A DNA stretch of 40,473 bases from Xylanimonas cellulosilytica (GTDB lineage: Bacteria > Actinomycetota > Actinomycetes > Actinomycetales > Actinomycetaceae): NCBI GenBank assembly GCA_001072465.1, contig JVKM01000054.1:1-40473 (forward strand). Direction: 5' to 3'. Position numbers and translations under genes: made by a program. Below the pieces are notes generated by a model, which saw only the letters and a program-made list of their open reading frames with translations, had not been told where the DNA came from and did not search any database. This document shows positions 7,723-16,146 of the stretch, in pieces; positions within the stretch are counted from its first letter, which is position 1, and every line of letters starts with the position of its first letter.

Positions 7723-9206
7723 GCGCGATCAGTGCCGCCATCAGTGCCCTCGACTCTCTCGAGTCCAGCGTCGACGACCTGCGGTGGAAGATGCAGGACG
7801 CGGCCCTCACGTACGCGGATGCGAACGCAGCCGCCTCCCTGTGGGAGGCAATACCCGGCAGCCCGTTGGGGGCGCAGCTCAGCTGGCGGAGCCTCGGAGC
7901 GTTCGCCCTGTGCCCCGGCGGTGCCCTGGCCACCGGTGGCGTGGCCCTCTACCACGGGTTTCAGGACGCCTCCGCGCGCTCGGGAGCGTACTGGCTGCCC
8001 GACCTCCTCATGCCAGGCATGACCAACCTGGTGCGCACGAGGGACCTGTGGAACACCGCGATCGACGGCATTGCCTTCGCGCGGCACGGAGACGAGGAGT
8101 CCGGGGCATTGTTCCAGCGTGACCTCGGCAGATTCGCCCTCGACGTGAATTCCCTGCCTGCGTTCCGAGGCGTCGCGCAGTCACTGGCCGGGCAGGGGGT
8201 GAGCCAGGACCTGAACTCGACCTCCACGCAGCCCGCCTCCGGTATCGCCGCGCTCGCGGCACCCTGGGCGGCGGCCGCCCTGTATAACCGCATGGGTCGT
8301 GGGCACGGAGCCAGCTACGGGGTCGCGGTTCGGGGAGCGGACGGGAACGCGCGCGTTCACCACAGCGAGGCCGCCGCACGTATTCCGTCCGGTGCCCTCG
8401 ACGCGCGGACACAGGCCGCGCTCGCGGCCATGCCCGACGCGGCACCCGACAGCCACTACGAGGGCGTCGCCACCAGCGCCGACACCATCGAGCACATCGT
8501 CGACATGCACGGAGGCGATGCAGACAACGGCGAGATCGCCATCGAGGAACACGTGACCGTGGGGGAGGATGGCGCGACGACCCGCTCGTGGACCGTCGAT
8601 ATCCGAGGCACCCAATCCTTCGCCATCGGGCAGTCGGGCCCCCAGGACATGACCACCAACCTGCAGGGCGTGGCGGGAATGGCCTCGGATCAGCTCGACG
8701 CGATCATGGAAGCCATGGACGCGGCCGGTATCCCACCTGAGGAGGCTGTCGAGTTTGCCGGCCACTCGCAGGGAGGCATCATGGCGGCTCAGCTGGCCGC
8801 CGACCCCGCCGTGCGCGCACGCTACAACGTCGTCTCGGTCGTTACCGCCGGATCACCCACGGCGACGGTTGCGCCCAGCGATGTGCCCGTCCTCTCCTAC
8901 GAAAACTCGGGCGACATTGTCCCCGGTCTGGACGGGAACGCGACCCGCGGGGACAACGTGACGACCGTCAGGTTCCACGACTACGAGGCCACGGCTCACC
9001 CTGAAGATCCGGTTCCCTCCTCGCACAGCGCGCCGCTGTACGTGGATGAAATCAGAAGCACCCTGGACGCCGCCCGGGCCTCGTCCGATCCGGGCCTGAG
9101 CGCCCTGGCGGCCGCCGAGGCCCGCCGCACCCAGGCGCTCGGCCTCACCCAGAACACGCAGACCACCATCCACCACTATCAAACGAGGCGCATTACCCAG
9201 GGGTAA
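7707..9206 (+). CDS. Lipase-like alpha/beta-hydrolase, candidate T7SS effector
   Basis: From GTG 7707 about 499 residues; the frame is open further upstream and probably begins in the ORF at 7513, with a frameshift near 7668. The N-terminal part is Ala-rich and helical with hydrophobic stretches (~60-90). The C-terminal third is a lipase fold: nucleophile elbow EFAGHSQGG with the catalytic Ser, a likely acid in SYENSGDIVPG, and a likely His in PSSHSAPLYV. There is no Sec signal peptide. Together with the WXG-like gene upstream this resembles a secreted lipase module. The 3' end, including TAA at 9204-9206, lies inside a perfect 15-bp hairpin. Confidence 0.7.
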   Translation: MAGLIGAISAAISALDSLESSVDDLRWKMQDAALTYADANAAASLWEAIPGSPLGAQLSWRSLGAFALCPGGALATGGVALYHGFQDASARSGAYWLPDLLMPGMTNLVRTRDLWNTAIDGIAFARHGDEESGALFQRDLGRFALDVNSLPAFRGVAQSLAGQGVSQDLNSTSTQPASGIAALAAPWAAAALYNRMGRGHGASYGVAVRGADGNARVHHSEAAARIPSGALDARTQAALAAMPDAAPDSHYEGVATSADTIEHIVDMHGGDADNGEIAIEEHVTVGEDGATTRSWTVDIRGTQSFAIGQSGPQDMTTNLQGVAGMASDQLDAIMEAMDAAGIPPEEAVEFAGHSQGGIMAAQLAADPAVRARYNVVSVVTAGSPTATVAPSDVPVLSYENSGDIVPGLDGNATRGDNVTTVRFHDYEATAHPEDPVPSSHSAPLYVDEIRSTLDAARASSDPGLSALAAAEARRTQALGLTQNTQTTIHHYQTRRITQG

Positions 9207-9215
9207 TGCGCCTCG
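9184..9215. terminator. Perfect hairpin overlapping the lipase stop codon
   Basis: 9184-9198 (CGAGGCGCATTACCC) pairs perfectly with 9201-9215, leaving a minimal loop. It spans the stop codon of the plus-strand lipase gene and lies 20 bases past the end of the minus-strand gene at 9237, so it probably terminates both convergent transcripts. Confidence 0.7.
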
Positions 9216-9236
9216 ACGAAGAGGGGAACCGATGCG

Positions 9237-9623
9237 TCAGTCCCGCTTGTCCTTCTTATCCCGCAGGATGCCCGAGACGATCGAGGACACCACGGAGGTG
9301 ATGACCGCGCCGAACAGGCAGGACCAGAAGCCGCCCGTCGTCATGGGGAATCCGAGCGACGTGGACAGCCACCCCGTCAGTGCGAACAGCAGAGAGTTTG
9401 TCACCAGGGCAAACAGGCCGAAAGTGAGGAGGTACAGGGGGAACGCCAGAGTCGTCACCACAGGCTTGATGATCGAGTTCACCGCAGTGAACACCAGGGC
9501 GACGGCCGCCAGAACGATGACGGTTTGCGACGCCGACGACGACTCGATCGAGATCGACGAGACCACGCGGGTCGTCACCCATAGGCCGGCCATCGTGGCC
9601 AATAAACGAGCAATAAAGTCCAT
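9237..9623 (-). CDS. Small four-TM membrane protein, phage-holin-IV/YvlD type
   Basis: 128 residues from ATG 9623 (MDFIARLLATM...), preceded by GGAGAA on the coding strand; a longer reading to 9671 has no better start signal. About four hydrophobic segments, the conserved-looking block NSIIKPVVTTLAFPLYLLT and a basic C-terminus (RDKKDKRD) fit the 'mycobacterial 4-TMS phage holin / YvlD' family. Members are chromosomal membrane proteins of unclear function, not real phage holins in most genomes. Divergent from the hisC-like gene. Confidence 0.8.
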   Translation of the reverse strand: MDFIARLLATMAGLWVTTRVVSSISIESSSASQTVIVLAAVALVFTAVNSIIKPVVTTLAFPLYLLTFGLFALVTNSLLFALTGWLSTSLGFPMTTGGFWSCLFGAVITSVVSSIVSGILRDKKDKRD

Positions 9624-9688
9624 TTCTCCATTCTTGCGCAGTGGGACGATGCTTGCACGGTCCCAGTCCATGGGATAGGACTACACAC

Positions 9689-10753
9689 ATGACCAACCTG
9701 CGCATCCGTCCCGCCGTCGCCTCTCTGCCTCGCTACGTCCCCAGCAAGACCGCGCCTGACGCCGTCAAAATCTCCTCCAACGAGATGCCGACGCCGCCCA
9801 GCCCCGCGGTGCTCGAGGCGATCGCCCGCGAACTCGAGACGATCAACCGCTACCCCGACCTGACGGCTGCGCCCCTGCGCGAGGCCCTCGCGCAGCGCTT
9901 CGGCGTCGGTGCCGACCAGGTGTGCGTGGGCACCGGTTCCTCGGCGATCCTCGTCGCCGCGCTGTCCGCCGTCTGCCAGCCCGGCAGCCAGGTCGTCTTC
10001 CCCTGGCGCTCGTTCGAGTCCTACCCGATCGCCGTTCCCTCCGTGGGCGGCGACCCCGTGCCCGTCGAGCTCCTCCCGGATGGCACCCACGACCTCGACG
10101 CCCTGCGCGCCGCGATCACGCCCGACACCGTCGCCGTCATCGTCTGCTCGCCCAACAACCCGACGGGCCCCGCCCTCACCTACGAGGAGATCGCCGGTTT
10201 CGTCGCCGACGTCCCCGACGACGTCATGATCATCGTCGACGAGGCCTACATCGACTTCGCGACCAAGCCCGGCGTGCGCACCGCGGTCCCCCTCATCGAG
10301 GAATACCCCAACGTCATCGTCATGCGCACGTTCTCCAAGGCTCACGCCCTGGCCGGCGTGCGCGTCGGCTACGCCATCGGTGATCCCGAGGTGATCGGCG
10401 CGATCCAGGCCCTCCTCGTCCCCTTTGGCGTCAACTCCCTCGCCCTCGCCGCGGCCCTCGCCTCCCTCAAGGACGCTGAGGGCGTGCAGCGCGCAGTCGC
10501 CGAGATCATCGCCGAGCGCGAGCGCATTATCCCGACCCTGCGCGGACTTGGCTACGACATCCCTGACAGCCAGTCGAACTTCTACCTGATCCGAGGCGAC
10601 GTCTACGGCCTCGTCGAGGCATGCGCGCGCGTCGGCCTCATCGTGCGCCCTTTCCGTGTGGGCGTGCGAGTCTCGGTCGGCTCGCGCGAGCAGAACGACC
10701 GCTTCCTGTCCGTGGCCACCGAATTCGCGCGCACTACGGGCGTCGGCGCGTAG
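9689..10753 (+). CDS. hisC: Histidinol-phosphate / aromatic aminotransferase
   Basis: 354 residues, PLP-dependent fold-type I aminotransferase. Seen: SNE near residue 31, the cofactor region SPNNPTG at 154-160, VDEAYIDF with Asp184 for the pyridine nitrogen, and RTFSKAHALAGVRVGY with Lys217 as the Schiff-base lysine. This fits HisC (imidazole-acetol phosphate to histidinol phosphate, with glutamate). No other his genes are nearby, and actinobacteria often carry a second HisC-like enzyme acting on aromatic amino acids, so a Pat/ArAT role is equally likely. ATG 9689 follows AGGA at eight bases. A TTGCAC at 9653-9658 with TAGGAC at 9676-9681 (17-base gap) is a candidate promoter so close that the message could be nearly leaderless. 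Confidence 0.85.
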   Translation: MTNLRIRPAVASLPRYVPSKTAPDAVKISSNEMPTPPSPAVLEAIARELETINRYPDLTAAPLREALAQRFGVGADQVCVGTGSSAILVAALSAVCQPGSQVVFPWRSFESYPIAVPSVGGDPVPVELLPDGTHDLDALRAAITPDTVAVIVCSPNNPTGPALTYEEIAGFVADVPDDVMIIVDEAYIDFATKPGVRTAVPLIEEYPNVIVMRTFSKAHALAGVRVGYAIGDPEVIGAIQALLVPFGVNSLALAAALASLKDAEGVQRAVAEIIAERERIIPTLRGLGYDIPDSQSNFYLIRGDVYGLVEACARVGLIVRPFRVGVRVSVGSREQNDRFLSVATEFARTTGVGA

Positions 10754-10765
10754 GCCAGCATGCGA

Positions 10766-10797
10766 ATGGGCGCGCCCGACACAGCGGACGCGCCCAT
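10766..10797. terminator. Hairpin between convergent hisC-like and ywiC-like genes
   Basis: 10766-10778 pairs with 10785-10797 (13 bp with one G-T pair) around a six-base loop, located 13 bases after the aminotransferase stop and before the end of the minus-strand gene at 10822. No long T-run. Confidence 0.6.
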
Positions 10798-10821
10798 GAC
10801 CACCCACCGGGGTCCCGCGAC

Positions 10822-11724
10822 CTACGGGATCAGCAGCGAGGCGATGAGGAGAAGCGACCAGCCGAGCTCGCTGAATCCGATGAGCTTGGGCGAGAAGGGG
10901 CGCGCGCGGGTCCGGTTCAGCGTCGGCATCACCCACGCGCGCGCAGTCAGGCACGCCCACATGAGGACGGGCCAGATCGCTAGCGCGCCGAACCACCACG
11001 CCACGACCGCGCACAGCGTGAACGCCGCGTGCAGCAGTGTGGAGCCGATCGCCCAGCGCGGGTCCTTACGGCCGCGGATCATCGAACGAACCAGCGGAAC
11101 GGTGCCGATGTAGTGCAGGCCGAACGCCGCGCACGTCGCCCACGCGTGGATCGAAACCGCGGCTGGAGACCCGTCCGCGACCGCCAGCGAGAACGCCACG
11201 GGGCCCATGATGTTGCCCGCCAGGATCGAGGCCGCGCGGGCGCCCAGGGAGCGCTCGCGGCCCTTCCATACGAGGTAGATCGCGGACGAGGCCAGGGGGC
11301 CGAAAGCGATCGCCCACCACAGCAGCTGTGGGCGCAGTGCCAGGAGGGTGGCGCCGGGGAGTGCCGCGAGCACGGCGTAGGTGATGACGGCGGGTGCGAT
11401 CCGAGCGCGGCGCTTGGCGGGTGTCTTGACCCACAGGCACACGGCGGAGAACATCTGGAAGGCCATCGCCCACGCCACCAGCATGAGGACGACCGTCCAC
11501 GAGAAGGTGAAGGACAGTGCCCACCCGAGTAGTGGCGGGAAAGCCATCATCGTCCACGCGCCGTGCTGGTCGGAGATCCAGCCGTCGCGGGCAAGCTTGC
11601 GCATGCGGGGATTGTTGTGGTGGCGCGGCTTCGGACGCCCTTGGGGGCGTCCCGATGCGCGGTTGGGGGAGCTCTCCGCGGTGCGTTCGGGCGTTGTATG
11701 AGTCTGCGGCGCTGCACTGTGCAT
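10822..11724 (-). CDS. YwiC-like integral membrane protein
   Basis: 300 residues. A ~40-residue polar N-terminus is followed by the signature W-x-x-DQHGAWTM-x-x-FP and about eight hydrophobic segments, as in the YwiC-like family (named from Bacillus subtilis YwiC, function unknown). A positively charged loop (RKDPRW) sits between helices. The ATG at 11724 has only a weak ribosome-binding site; a start nearer the RDGWISDQHGAW block cannot be excluded. Divergent from the BASS transporter gene with about 100 bases between them. Confidence 0.8.
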   Translation of the reverse strand: MHSAAPQTHTTPERTAESSPNRASGRPQGRPKPRHHNNPRMRKLARDGWISDQHGAWTMMAFPPLLGWALSFTFSWTVVLMLVAWAMAFQMFSAVCLWVKTPAKRRARIAPAVITYAVLAALPGATLLALRPQLLWWAIAFGPLASSAIYLVWKGRERSLGARAASILAGNIMGPVAFSLAVADGSPAAVSIHAWATCAAFGLHYIGTVPLVRSMIRGRKDPRWAIGSTLLHAAFTLCAVVAWWFGALAIWPVLMWACLTARAWVMPTLNRTRARPFSPKLIGFSELGWSLLLIASLLIP

Positions 11725-11825
11725 AGCCTTAGCTTAGTGAACTGCGCCTGTGAGGCTCAATACTGGGAGGGTCACAACGTGAGACTGAAGCGGGAAAAAT
11801 TCAACAATCGGTGAAATATGGGGGC

Positions 11826-12809
11826 ATGTCCACATCAGACGCAGTTACAACTCAATCCCCCGTCCTTTCCTCCGAAGACCGCAGCGCGCGTATTGCCGTC
11901 ACGGTCTTCCCACTGCTGATCCTGGCGGCCTTCGCGATCGCCATGATCACGCCCGACACCTTCAAGCCGCTGGCTCCCGGCGTGAACTGGGCGCTCGGCG
12001 TCATTATGTTCGGCATGGGCCTCACCCTGACGCTGCCCGACTTCGGACTCATCGTCAAGCGTCCGCTGCCCGTGCTCGTGGGTGTTGTCGCCCAGTACCT
12101 GATCATGCCCCTCGTCGGCTGGGCCCTGTGCTACGTGTTCGGTCTGCCCGACGCGGTCGCGGTTGGCGTCATCCTCGTTGGCTGTGCGCCCGGTGGTACG
12201 GCCTCGAACGTGATCTCCTACCTGGCGAAGGCGGACGTCGCACTGTCGGTCACCATGACCTCGATCTCGACGCTGCTCGCACCCCTCATGACGCCGCTGC
12301 TCACCGCCTGGCTGGTGGGTAATCGTATGCCGGTGGATGGCGCTGCGATGGCGAAGAATATCCTGCTGATGGTTCTCGCCCCCGTCCTGGGCGGCTTCCT
12401 CGTGCGCTTCGTCGCGGGCAAGTTCGTGGAGAAGATCCTGCCGCTTCTCCCCTGGATTTCCGTGTTCGGTATCTGCTACGTGCTGCTGGTCGTCGTGTCT
12501 GGCTCGGTCAATAAGATCCTGACCTCCGGCGCTCTCATCATCGCGGTGGTCATCTGCCACAACCTCCTGGGCTATCTTTTCGGCTACCTGGCCGGACGCG
12601 TTGGCCGCGGCTCCGACAAGGCTGCGCGCACGACCGCAATCGAGGTCGGCATGCAGAATTCGGCACTGGCCGCGACGCTGGCGAAGACCCACTTCGCCTC
12701 CACCCCGGAGACCGCGCTCCCGGCAGCCGTGTTCTCCGTGTGGCACAACCTGTCCGGCGCGCTGCTGGCGATGTTCTTCCGTCGCTGGAAGAACGGCGGA
12801 GAGGCCTGA
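11826..12809 (+). CDS. Bile acid:sodium symporter (BASS) family transporter
   Basis: 327 residues from ATG 11826 (MSTSDAV...). Multi-pass protein with about nine or ten hydrophobic segments. Family blocks seen: VIMFGMGLTL, the GCAPGGTASNVISYLAK stretch of the first crossover region, and TTAIEVGMQNSALA of the second. Such proteins co-transport organic acids with sodium; bacterial members carry substrates such as pantoate or pyruvate rather than necessarily bile acids, so substrate is unknown. The frame is open 15 bases further upstream to a GTG. A strong hairpin follows at 12874-12904. Confidence 0.88.
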   Translation: MSTSDAVTTQSPVLSSEDRSARIAVTVFPLLILAAFAIAMITPDTFKPLAPGVNWALGVIMFGMGLTLTLPDFGLIVKRPLPVLVGVVAQYLIMPLVGWALCYVFGLPDAVAVGVILVGCAPGGTASNVISYLAKADVALSVTMTSISTLLAPLMTPLLTAWLVGNRMPVDGAAMAKNILLMVLAPVLGGFLVRFVAGKFVEKILPLLPWISVFGICYVLLVVVSGSVNKILTSGALIIAVVICHNLLGYLFGYLAGRVGRGSDKAARTTAIEVGMQNSALAATLAKTHFASTPETALPAAVFSVWHNLSGALLAMFFRRWKNGGEA

Positions 12810-12873
12810 ATGGACGAGGCCGGGGCGCGGGGGCGCTGATCCCCAGCTCTGGTTATCGGCTGAGTGAATAGTG

Positions 12874-12904
12874 AGGAGGGGCGGCCCGTTGGGCCGCCCC
12901 TCCT
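12874..12904. terminator. Strong bidirectional hairpin terminator
   Basis: A perfect 14-bp stem (12874-12887 with 12891-12904) with a GTT loop, between the BASS gene (plus) and a lipoprotein gene (minus) that converge. Its core GGGGCGGCCC is shared with the terminator at 14186-14228, suggesting common origin. Confidence 0.8.
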
Positions 12905-12929
12905 GCATTGCTGATAGGTTAGCGGTTGC

Positions 12930-13430
12930 TCACTTGTCGACGTTGCACAGCTTGTTGAGCGTCTCCTGGTGCGTGCTCATGTTCTGGACTGCGGTCGTGT
13001 ATTCGGCGAGCTTGCTGAGGTCGTTGTCGACGTAGACGGCCTTGATCTGGTCGGTCACGGCCTGAGCGTCCTTGGCGAGATCATCGACGGTCTTCTTCAC
13101 GTCAGCGTTCGAGATGGAGCCGGATGCTGACTTGTAGGCGTCGGTGAGAGCCTGCCATGCCTCTACGGCCTTTTGGGGGTCGGTCGTGACCTGCTGGCTG
13201 GCCTCGGCAATCGTGGACGCGGCCTCGGTCATGGGGGCGGCGAGCTTCATGCAGGCGTCGGCCGTGGACTCGTCGGAGGAAGCGGGGGCAGCCTGGGTGG
13301 GGGCTGCCGCGCTCGTGCTGGCCTGGGCGGAGGGGGTGGTGGATGCGCTGTCGGACTTCTGGCCGCCGCAAGCTGCGAGGCTGAGCGGAAGAAGGGCGAT
13401 GAGCATGGTAGCGGCGATGCGCTGCTTCAT
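12930..13430 (-). CDS. Small lipoprotein, paralogue A
   Basis: 166 residues with signal peptide and lipobox SLAAC (Cys at about 21), then a Ser/Thr/Ala/Gln-rich linker (~25-55) and a helical domain. That domain contains ADACMKLAAPM and ends in LNKLCNVDK, giving two cysteines that could bridge the ends of a helical bundle. The first residues (MKQRIAA) and overall layout match the lipoproteins at 13754 and 14262, so the three form a local family. Function unknown; cell-surface localisation is predicted. Confidence 0.8.
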   Translation of the reverse strand: MKQRIAATMLIALLPLSLAACGGQKSDSASTTPSAQASTSAAAPTQAAPASSDESTADACMKLAAPMTEAASTIAEASQQVTTDPQKAVEAWQALTDAYKSASGSISNADVKKTVDDLAKDAQAVTDQIKAVYVDNDLSKLAEYTTAVQNMSTHQETLNKLCNVDK

Positions 13431-13753
13431 GGGAACTCCTCAGTGAGTATTGATGGATACAGTGGAAGTATAGGAGGGGTTTCCAAGTAATGCAAAAAAA
13501 TGGCGTAAGGGTGTCAATTGGAAGTTGTGATGGAAGTGAAGGTGTCTCAACGGCGGTCGCAAGTCGGCACTCTTGCTCGATTTGAGAGGGTAATTTTGAT
13601 GCCTGTTGATAGTGTGTGGTGACCGTTCGTTGGTATAGGTATGCTCTATCGCTCCGATGCGTGAGCAGGGTCATGCTTTGACCGTCGAGTCAGGGCCGTA
13701 TGGGCCGCTAGGCTCGAAGAGCATCCATTATCAACACATCAAGGAGCAAACAA
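13431..13753. other. Non-coding divergent promoter region
   Basis: 323 bases between two divergently transcribed lipoprotein genes. GC is visibly lower than in the genes. I see no convincing ORF, tRNA or long repeat. It must hold promoters in both directions. The plus-strand gene has the ribosome-binding site AAGGAG just before ATG 13754. Confidence 0.5.
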
Positions 13754-14167
13754 ATGAAGCGCCGCATCGCCGCTGCGATCCTCGTGACCCTTCTTCCCCT
13801 GGGTATGGCCGCCTGCGGGTCCCAGTCGAAAGCTGACGCCTGCAAGCTGCTCGAGAAGCCTCTCAACGACGCGGGCCTCGCCCTCGTGAATTCAGCACAG
13901 AATGGTGACGCTGCCAACATCGCCGACACCTACACCACGTTTGCCACCACCTACGAAGAGGCCTCCAAGAAGATCACCAACAAGGAGATTAAAGAGTCCG
14001 TCGATCAGGTTGCGGCCGGATGGCGTGCCGCTGCTGATAACTCGGGTGTCCTGAAGGCGGACCCGATGAGCATGGACGTCCAGAAGCTCGAAGAGTACCA
14101 GAAGATCATGGAAGATCTCAGCGCGAAGCAGACGGAACTGTTCAACAAGTGCGGATACCAGCACTGA
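13754..14167 (+). CDS. Small lipoprotein, paralogue B
   Basis: 137 residues; signal peptide beginning MKRRIAAAIL with lipobox GMAAC. Unlike its neighbours it has almost no linker: the helical domain starts at KADACKLLEKPL, and the second conserved Cys is in LFNKCGYQH at the very end. The domain is predicted all-helical with acidic and amphipathic repeats. Preceded by AAGGAG at seven-base spacing. A very strong hairpin (14186-14228) separates it from the convergent paralogue C. Confidence 0.8.
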   Translation: MKRRIAAAILVTLLPLGMAACGSQSKADACKLLEKPLNDAGLALVNSAQNGDAANIADTYTTFATTYEEASKKITNKEIKESVDQVAAGWRAAADNSGVLKADPMSMDVQKLEEYQKIMEDLSAKQTELFNKCGYQH

Positions 14168-14185
14168 TTAGTCGCTGCGTCGAAT

Positions 14186-14228
14186 ATAGCGATTGGGGGC
14201 GGCCCAGTGGGCCGCCCCCAATCGCTAT
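14186..14228. terminator. 20-bp perfect hairpin, bidirectional terminator
   Basis: 14186-14205 pairs perfectly with 14209-14228 around an AGT loop, between two convergent lipoprotein genes. The GC core GGGGGCGGCCC resembles the hairpin at 12874-12904. Confidence 0.85.
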
Positions 14229-14261
14229 GCGATCAATGATTGAGCGCTTTCAGGCGCGTCA

Positions 14262-14813
14262 TTACTTCAGCATCGAGGGGCACAGGTTGCCCAGTGTGTA
14301 CAGCGATGAGGCCAGGTTCTCCGTCAATCGCTGAGCTTCTTGCTGGTTGGCAGCATTCGGGTTCGACTGGTACTTCTTGCCGAAGTTGACCATGTCCGAG
14401 AGGGCCGAGGCCACCTTGCTGGACGCCTGCTTCACGTCGGGATTGGTGATCTGCGGAGAATTCAGGGCATTGATGGTGGCCTCAGCAGCTGCCAGTGCCT
14501 GTGAGAAGTCGTTGGGGTCGCTGTAGCTGTCGGCGAACGACCTCAGCTGGCTGTCGACCAGGCTGCAGGCCTGATCGACGGACTGGCCGGAGGCACCGGG
14601 TGCCTGACCGGGTGCCTGACCGGGTGCCTGGCCGGGGGCCTGGCCGGGGGCCTGGCCGGGTGCCTGACCGGGGGCCTGGGTCGGGTTGGCGTTGGCGGTT
14701 GCAGCGGGCGCCGGGGTGCTGGGGGTGGCCTTGCGGGACTTCGTGCCGTGGCATGCTGCCATGCCCAGGGGGAGCGTGATGATGAGCAGGGCTGCTGCAA
14801 GACGACGCTTCAT
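14262..14813 (-). CDS. Small lipoprotein with QAPG tandem repeats, paralogue C
   Basis: 183 residues from ATG 14813 (MKRRLAAALL...), with lipobox GMAAC. After a basic/Thr-rich stretch comes a linker of seven consecutive QAPG units, which should form an extended wall-spanning stalk, followed by the helical domain with DQACSLVDSQL and a C-terminal Cys (GNLCPSMLK). The same signal-peptide type and paired cysteines occur in the lipoproteins at 12930 and 13754. Repeat-number variation between strains is likely. Function unknown. Confidence 0.8.
   Translation of the reverse strand: MKRRLAAALLIITLPLGMAACHGTKSRKATPSTPAPAATANANPTQAPGQAPGQAPGQAPGQAPGQAPGQAPGASGQSVDQACSLVDSQLRSFADSYSDPNDFSQALAAAEATINALNSPQITNPDVKQASSKVASALSDMVNFGKKYQSNPNAANQQEAQRLTENLASSLYTLGNLCPSMLK
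14595..14678 (-). repeat. Seven tandem 12-base units encoding QAPG
   Basis: Plus-strand unit is [AG]CCGGG[TG]GCCTG, seven copies in a row (84 bases) in frame with the lipoprotein gene. Variants differ at only two positions, so the array is prone to slippage in whole-codon steps. Confidence 0.9.
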
Positions 14814-14914
14814 AAAGATTCTCCTCAAAGTGAGTGATGGGTACGACCTCAGTCTAATGGGCGATCGCGCGCTTTCGACCCATTGGTCAGTGATTCTGAG
14901 CATAGCGCCTATAC

Positions 14915-14946
14915 AAAAGTCGCCGGGACCTTTTGGTCCCGGCGAC
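14915..14946 (-). terminator. Terminator of the tRNA-Pro gene
   Basis: 12-bp perfect stem (14919-14930 with 14935-14946) with a four-base loop. On the minus strand it is followed by TTTT, so it is a classical intrinsic terminator immediately after the tRNA. Confidence 0.85.
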
Positions 14947-14952
14947 TACCGG

Positions 14953-15026
<74 letters not shown>

Positions 15027-15165
15027 GTGCCGTTCGAGTATAGCCTCACCCTGTCGATATTCCCAAACGGAGACGGAGTGAGCGCTCGAAGTGTGGTCCA
15101 CGCCGCATGTTGTGTGGCTGTGTGGAGCCCCAGAAAGCCCGGCAGTCGGCGGTGGCGACGCCCGC

Positions 15166-16146
15166 CTACGCGGGGTGCACGTGTAGCAGAGACGCCTCGG
15201 GGCGCGTCGCGATGCGAATCTTTGCGTAGGGTGAGGTTCCCAGGCCAGCCGAGACGTGCAGCCACGCCTCAGCGCCGTCCGGAGCCTCCCACCGCTTCAA
15301 GCCCTTCGCGTAGGGGCGCGAAATGTCGCAGTTCGTGATGATCGCCCCGACTCCGGGAATGCCGATCTGGCCGCCGTGCGTGTGCCCGGCGAGGATCAGG
15401 TCCGAGCCTGCCGACGTCAGTGCGGACACGACGCGCGTGTAGGGAGCGTGCGTGACGCCCAGGCGCAGAACGCCCGGCGCTGCCCATGACGCGGCCGGAG
15501 TTCCCATGCGATCCCGGTGGATATGAGCGTCATCCGTGCCCAGCAGGGACACCGTGCCGGCGGGCAGGCTGATCGTGCCGGCAGCATTCGACAGATCGAC
15601 CCAGCCAGCCTGACGCATGCGACGCACCATCGGCAGGTAGGGAAGATCGGGAACAACCCGCACGGGGTGCGGCTTTGATCGTGACAGGTAGCGGCTCCAG
15701 CGCTTCGGAATAGGCGAGTAGTAGTCGTTCGACCCGAGCACGAAAGCGCCCGGATAGGACAGGAACGGGCGATACGCGTCCATCACCATGTCCAGCGCAG
15801 CCACGGATCCGAAGTTGTCGCCGGTCGCTACGACCATGTCGAAATGCTCTGAGGACGCTACGTCGGACAGGAAACGCAGGAGAAAATCCTGTCCGGGGAA
15901 CAGGTGCAGGTCCGCGATCTGGAGGATCGTCACCTCGGGAACGTCACCCTCAATGGGGACGTCGTAGCGGCGTAGCACCGGCATCGTGCGCTCGACCGAA
16001 CCCCACGCGAGCGCCGCGCCGCCCGCTGCCAGGCCCGCGAGACCCAGCCCGCCGACGACCGCTCCCGCGGTGCGCAGGAGGCCACGGCCTCGTCGAGCGG
16101 ACGAGGCCGTGGCCCCTGCGAGTGTAGACGTGACGTCAGTGGTCAT
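15166..16146 (-). CDS. Metallophosphoesterase, membrane-associated
   Basis: 326 residues from ATG 16146. An RRGRGLLR stretch followed by a hydrophobic segment (~28-50) gives a membrane anchor or signal. The calcineurin-like domain has metal-binding motifs in order: IADLHLFPG, ATGDNFGS, LGSNDYYSP (variant of GNHD) and GHTHGGQIGIPG. YkuE-type relatives act on phosphorylated lipids or wall precursors; the substrate here is unknown. The start overlaps the PBP stop by 11 bases on the same strand, so the two are co-translated. A metallophosphoesterase beside a class A PBP also occurs next to mycobacterial ponA2 (from memory). Confidence 0.88.
   Translation of the reverse strand: MTTDVTSTLAGATASSARRGRGLLRTAGAVVGGLGLAGLAAGGAALAWGSVERTMPVLRRYDVPIEGDVPEVTILQIADLHLFPGQDFLLRFLSDVASSEHFDMVVATGDNFGSVAALDMVMDAYRPFLSYPGAFVLGSNDYYSPIPKRWSRYLSRSKPHPVRVVPDLPYLPMVRRMRQAGWVDLSNAAGTISLPAGTVSLLGTDDAHIHRDRMGTPAASWAAPGVLRLGVTHAPYTRVVSALTSAGSDLILAGHTHGGQIGIPGVGAIITNCDISRPYAKGLKRWEAPDGAEAWLHVSAGLGTSPYAKIRIATRPEASLLHVHPA

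Noticed and set aside
9237-9623. Prophage remnant
   Set aside because: The holin-like family name is misleading; no other phage gene is present and the family is widespread on chromosomes.
9575-11014. 479-residue minus-strand frame over hisC
   Set aside because: Asp/Gly/Arg/His composition and opposite strand of a well-defined aminotransferase.
14595-14678. Possible CRISPR array
   Set aside because: Contiguous 12-base units without spacers, in frame within a lipoprotein gene.
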